Below, piece by piece: positions 5,757 through 9,306 of a stretch of DNA of 9,306 nucleotides; position 1 is the stretch's first letter, and each line of letters opens with the position of its first letter. This DNA comes from an uncultured Collinsella sp. (GTDB taxonomy: Bacteria > Actinomycetota > Coriobacteriia > Coriobacteriales > Coriobacteriaceae), in the NCBI GenBank assembly GCA_900757385.1, contig CAAENO010000023.1, positions 1-9,306 of the forward strand. The letters are read 5' to 3'. The notes beneath the pieces are model-generated. The model made no database searches. It saw only the letters and a program-made list of their open reading frames with translations, and was not told where the DNA came from. A program made the position numbers and the translations under genes.

Positions 5757-8700
5757 TTACGCCTCCTTCTTGGTCGAAGCAACAGGGCTGGCAGCCACGG
5801 ACGCAGCGCCCGCAGCACCGCCCGCAGCACCGCCCGCAGCACCGCCCGCAGCATCGAAGCGAGCGACATCCGCAGCGCTCGCGCGACCGGTCACGATGTC
5901 AAACGCCAGCTCCTCTGCCTGCGCATACGTCTTGCCGACGGCCTCGGCGGCGGCGACAATCGCCAGCACACGCTCGTACTCGGTCGGAATGACCTTCACG
6001 AAGTGCTTGCTCATCGTCTCAAAGCTGTAGAGCAGCTTGATGCCGCGCGGGCTCTGCGTCGCGTCCACGTGCTCTTGGATGAGCTCGCGAATCTGTGCCA
6101 GCTCGCCGGCCGTCGAGGCCTTAAGCTCAACGCTCTCGTGGTTCACGCGGGCATCGAGCGTGCCGTACTGGTCAAAGACATAGGCCACGCCGCCCGTCAT
6201 ACCGGCGGCGAAGTTCTGCCCGACCTCACCCAGGATAAGCGCCAGACCGCCCGTCATGTACTCGCAGCCATGGTTGCCGCAGCCCTCGACCACCACGGTG
6301 GCACCGGAGTTGCGTACGCCAAAGCGCTGGCCGGCCAGGCCGTTGATGAAGCCACGGCCGCTCGTGGCGCCAAAGAACGCAACGTTGCCCACGATGATGT
6401 TTTCGTCGAACTTATAGGTCGCATGCGGGTTGGGGCGCACCGACACCTCGCCGCCCGAAAGGCCTTTGCCAAAGTAGTCGTTGGCGTCGCCGCACACGTT
6501 GAGCGTAATGCCGCGCGGCAGGAAGGCGCCAAAGCTCTGACCGGCCGAACCATCGCAATCGATGGTGATGGAGCCGGCGGGCAGGCCCTCGGGATGCGCC
6601 TTGGTCACCGCATTGCCCAGAATGGTGCCCACGCAGCGGTTAACGTTGGCGATGTCGGCATGGAAACGAATCGGGCGCAGGTGCGCACGGGCATTGGCCG
6701 TGTAGGGCACAAACAGCGTGGAGTCGAGCGTCTTGTCGAGCTCGCTGTCGGCAGCCATCTGCGGCAGGAAGTGGCGACCGTCGGCACCCGGAATATGGGC
6801 ACCGAACTCGCAGGTCGCGCTTGCCAGCACGGGCGACAGATCCAGCAGGTTAGCCTTGCGGTTGCCCGGCACCTCGATCTGGCACAAACACTCGGGATGG
6901 CCAACCATCTCATCGACGGTGCGGAAGCCCAGGCTCGCCATAACCTCGCGCAGCTGCTCGGCCACAAAGAGCATAAAGTGCTCAACGTGCTCGGGCTTAC
7001 CGCGGAAGCCGTGACGCAGGCGGCAGTTTTGCGTGGCGATGCCGACCGGGCAGGTATCCTGCTGACAGTCACGCTGCATGAGGCAGCCCATCGAGATGAG
7101 CGGCATGGTCGCAAAGCCAAACTCCTCGGCGCCCAGCAAGCAGGCGACGGCAACGTCGGTGCCGTCCATGAGCTTGCCGTCGGCCTCGAGCACCACGCGG
7201 GAGCGCAGGCCGTTTTGCAGCAGCGTCTGCTGGGCCTCGGCAAGGCCGAGCTCCAGCGGCAGGCCGGCATGCCAAATGGAATCGCGCGCCGCGGCACCCG
7301 AGCCGCCATTGTGGCCGCTGATCAAGATCTTGTCGGCAGCGCCCTTGGCCACACCGGTGGCGATGGTGCCGACGCCGGCTTCGCTGACCAGCTTGACCGA
7401 CACGCGCGCGCCGGGGTTGGCGTTCTTAAGATCGAAGATCAGCTCTGCCAGGTCCTCGATGGAGTAGATGTCGTGGTGCGGCGGAGGCGAGATCAGGCCG
7501 ATGCCGGGCGTGGACTGACGGACCTCGGCAATCCAGGGGTAGACCTTCTTGCCGGGCAGATGACCGCCCTCGCCGGGCTTGGCGCCCTGGGCCATCTTGA
7601 TCTGGATCTCGAAGGCGCTGCACAGGTAGCGGCTCGTCACGCCAAAGCGCGCGCTTGCCACCTGCTTGATCGCGGAGTTCTTGGAGTCGCCGTTGGCCAG
7701 CGGGGTCTCGCGGCGCGGGTCCTCGCCGCCCTCGCCGGAGTTGGAACGGCCGTGCAGGCGGTTCATGGCGATGGCCATGCACTCGTGTGCTTCCTTGCTG
7801 ATGGAGCCGTACGACATGGCGCCGGTGTTAAAGCGGCGGACGATGTTGAGCGCGGGCTCCACCTCGTCGAGTGAAACCGGCGTGCGGCCGCTGGCATTAA
7901 AGTCGAGCAGGTCGCGCAGGCGCACGGCACGGCCGGTGCGGTGCAGGCGGGCGCTGTACTCCTTAAAGGTGTCGTAGCTGTCCTCACGGCAGGCGGTCTG
8001 CAGCAGGTAGACAGTCTGCGGATCGATCAGGTGATCCTCGCCGCCGAGCGGGCGCCACTTGGTCAGACCCAGCGTGGGCAGCTGATCGGGAGCCGGGCTC
8101 TTAAGGATAGCGAGCGCGGCGTCGTAGCGCTCGTTTTGCTCGCGCTCGACGTCCTCGACACCCATACCGCCCACACGGCTCACCGTGCCGGCGAAGTATG
8201 CGTTAACGAACTCCGGCGTAAAGCCCACGGCCTCGAAGATCTGCGCCGAATGGTAGCTTTGCACCGTGGAGATGCCCATCTTGGACATGATGGAAACGAT
8301 GCCGGCGGTCGCAGCCTTGTTGTAGTTGGCGATGCCCCGCTCGGCCGTCACGTCCAGGTCGCCGCGTGCCGCCAGATCACGGATGCACGCATGTGCGTTG
8401 TACGGATAGATACCGCTCGCGGAGTAGCCCACCAGTGCCGCAAAGTCGTGCGGGGACACGGCGTCGCCGCACTCCACCACGATGTCGGCAAAGGTACGCA
8501 CGCCGGCGCGGATCAGGTGGTTGTGCACGCAGCCCACGGAGAGCAGCGAGGGCACGGGCACCTCGCCCGCAGCGGCGCGATCGCTCAACACCACGATGTT
8601 CACGCCGTCGCGGACCGCAGCCTCAACGTCCTCGGCAAGCTGCTTGAGCGCAGCCTGCAGCGCGCCCTCACCGGCATCGCGGCGGTACACGGCACGGAAA

Positions 8701-9306
8701 CGGCAGGTCTTAAAGCCCACGCGGTCGATGGCGCAGATACGCTCGAACTCCTCCTCGTTGAGCAACGGGCGCTCCAAGCGAACCAGCTGGCAGGCCGTAC
8801 GGGAGTCCTCGAGCAGGTTGCCGTGGTTGCCCAGGTAGAGCGTGGTCGAGGTGACCATATGCTCGCGCAGGGCGTCGATGGGCGGGTTCGTGACCTGAGC
8901 GAACAGCTGATAGAAATAGTCGTAGAAGGAGCGCGTCTTCTTGGACAGGCAGGCCAGCGGCGCGTCGATGCCCATCGAGGCGAGGGGCGCCTTGCCCTGC
9001 TGGGCCATGGGACGCACGACCTCGTCAACATCATCCCAGTGATACCCGAGCTTGGCCATGCGCACGGCGGCGGGCACCTCGGCGTCCTCGGCGGGCGTTG
9101 CCGTGGCAGGCTTATCGAGCGCGTCGACGGTCAGCGTCTCCTCGGCAATCCAATCACGGTAGGGCTTTTCCTTGGCGTAACGGGAGCGCAGCTCTTCGTT
9201 GTAGATAACGCGCCCGCGGGCAAAGTCGACCTCGAGCATCTGGCCCGGCCCCAGACAGCCGCTCGTCAGGATGTTCTCGGGGCTCACCTCGATGGTGCCC
9301 ACCTCG
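5757..9306 (-). CDS. gltB: Glutamate synthase, large subunit (N-terminus beyond the window)
   Basis: The last 1182 residues of the ~1500-aa alpha subunit are present; roughly 350-400 N-terminal residues, including the class-II glutaminase cysteine, lie beyond 9306. The first visible residues, EVGTIEVSPENI, close the glutaminase domain. Next comes the central domain (SFYDYFYQLFAQVTNPPID, about 8880-8945). The FMN/2-oxoglutarate barrel follows, with NTGAMSYGSISKEAHE and SGEGGED (about 7720-7840), AKPGEGGHLPG and ISGHNGGSGA. The [3Fe-4S] cysteines C-x5-C-x4-C (CLMQRDCQQDTC) are encoded at 7050-7085. The C-terminal right-handed beta-helix (GXGXG domain) spans about 6650-6120 with repeated GG turns such as CDGSAGQSFG and VVEGCGNHGCEYMTGG. 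The protein ends in a low-complexity Gly/Ala tail encoded by a 12-bp tandem repeat. It is the first gene of the gltBD operon; promoter and regulation are outside the window. The frame is intact throughout. Confidence 0.97.
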   Translation of the reverse strand, partial: EVGTIEVSPENILTSGCLGPGQMLEVDFARGRVIYNEELRSRYAKEKPYRDWIAEETLTVDALDKPATATPAEDAEVPAAVRMAKLGYHWDDVDEVVRPMAQQGKAPLASMGIDAPLACLSKKTRSFYDYFYQLFAQVTNPPIDALREHMVTSTTLYLGNHGNLLEDSRTACQLVRLERPLLNEEEFERICAIDRVGFKTCRFRAVYRRDAGEGALQAALKQLAEDVEAAVRDGVNIVVLSDRAAAGEVPVPSLLSVGCVHNHLIRAGVRTFADIVVECGDAVSPHDFAALVGYSASGIYPYNAHACIRDLAARGDLDVTAERGIANYNKAATAGIVSIMSKMGISTVQSYHSAQIFEAVGFTPEFVNAYFAGTVSRVGGMGVEDVEREQNERYDAALAILKSPAPDQLPTLGLTKWRPLGGEDHLIDPQTVYLLQTACREDSYDTFKEYSARLHRTGRAVRLRDLLDFNASGRTPVSLDEVEPALNIVRRFNTGAMSYGSISKEAHECMAIAMNRLHGRSNSGEGGEDPRRETPLANGDSKNSAIKQVASARFGVTSRYLCSAFEIQIKMAQGAKPGEGGHLPGKKVYPWIAEVRQSTPGIGLISPPPHHDIYSIEDLAELIFDLKNANPGARVSVKLVSEAGVGTIATGVAKGAADKILISGHNGGSGAAARDSIWHAGLPLELGLAEAQQTLLQNGLRSRVVLEADGKLMDGTDVAVACLLGAEEFGFATMPLISMGCLMQRDCQQDTCPVGIATQNCRLRHGFRGKPEHVEHFMLFVAEQLREVMASLGFRTVDEMVGHPECLCQIEVPGNRKANLLDLSPVLASATCEFGAHIPGADGRHFLPQMAADSELDKTLDSTLFVPYTANARAHLRPIRFHADIANVNRCVGTILGNAVTKAHPEGLPAGSITIDCDGSAGQSFGAFLPRGITLNVCGDANDYFGKGLSGGEVSVRPNPHATYKFDENIIVGNVAFFGATSGRGFINGLAGQRFGVRNSGATVVVEGCGNHGCEYMTGGLALILGEVGQNFAAGMTGGVAYVFDQYGTLDARVNHESVELKASTAGELAQIRELIQEHVDATQSPRGIKLLYSFETMSKHFVKVIPTEYERVLAIVAAAEAVGKTYAQAEELAFDIVTGRASAADVARFDAAGGAAGGAAGGAAGAASVAASPVASTKKEA
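5807..5853. repeat. 12-bp tandem repeat in the 3' end of gltB
   Basis: CGCCCGCAGCAC occurs at 5807, 5819 and 5831, with a fourth copy at 5843 cut one base short by a T. On the coding strand it gives a Gly-Gly-Ala-Ala repeat in the C-terminal tail. The unit is a multiple of three, so gain or loss of copies keeps gltB and the coupled gltD in frame. Confidence 0.9.

Overview
The window is GC-rich with strongly G/C-biased third codon positions in most genes. Protein style and intergenic texture suggest a high-GC anaerobic actinobacterium of the Coriobacteriia, most likely Collinsella or a close relative. This is an impression from the sequence, not a database result. Apart from a 17-codon tail of a plus-strand gene at the left edge, every convincing gene lies on the minus strand, so the biological reading direction is right to left.

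From the right edge: gltB (glutamate synthase large subunit, N-terminus beyond the window) is followed after 5 bp by gltD (small subunit), a normal glutamate synthase operon for ammonia assimilation. A long hairpin lies just behind gltD. Then comes a ~350-bp non-coding stretch with several short palindromes and direct repeats, and a 235-aa conserved-looking protein of unknown function.

The unusual part is 1707-3170. A single gene (1854-2924) encodes an AbiEi-like N-terminal region joined to a DUF559/Vsr-like PD-(D/E)XK nuclease fold. It is wrapped on both sides by five copies of a ~59-bp inverted-repeat unit, two downstream and three upstream. Each unit is TGTCTCGATCTGTAAC, then 26-27 bp of mostly divergent sequence, then GTTACAGATCGAGACA. 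The ten half-sites alternate in orientation at a ~40-bp pitch, and the array stops within 7 bp of the stop codon and about 10 bp of the Shine-Dalgarno sequence. This gene-plus-array module is the best candidate for something undescribed.

Further left is a stand-alone metal-dependent amidohydrolase (188-1558) with its own good ribosome site. A bidirectional terminator (118-154) separates it from the convergent zinc-ribbon gene end at 1-54. The amidohydrolase, nuclease-like gene and hypothetical gene look like independent transcription units rather than an operon with gltBD.
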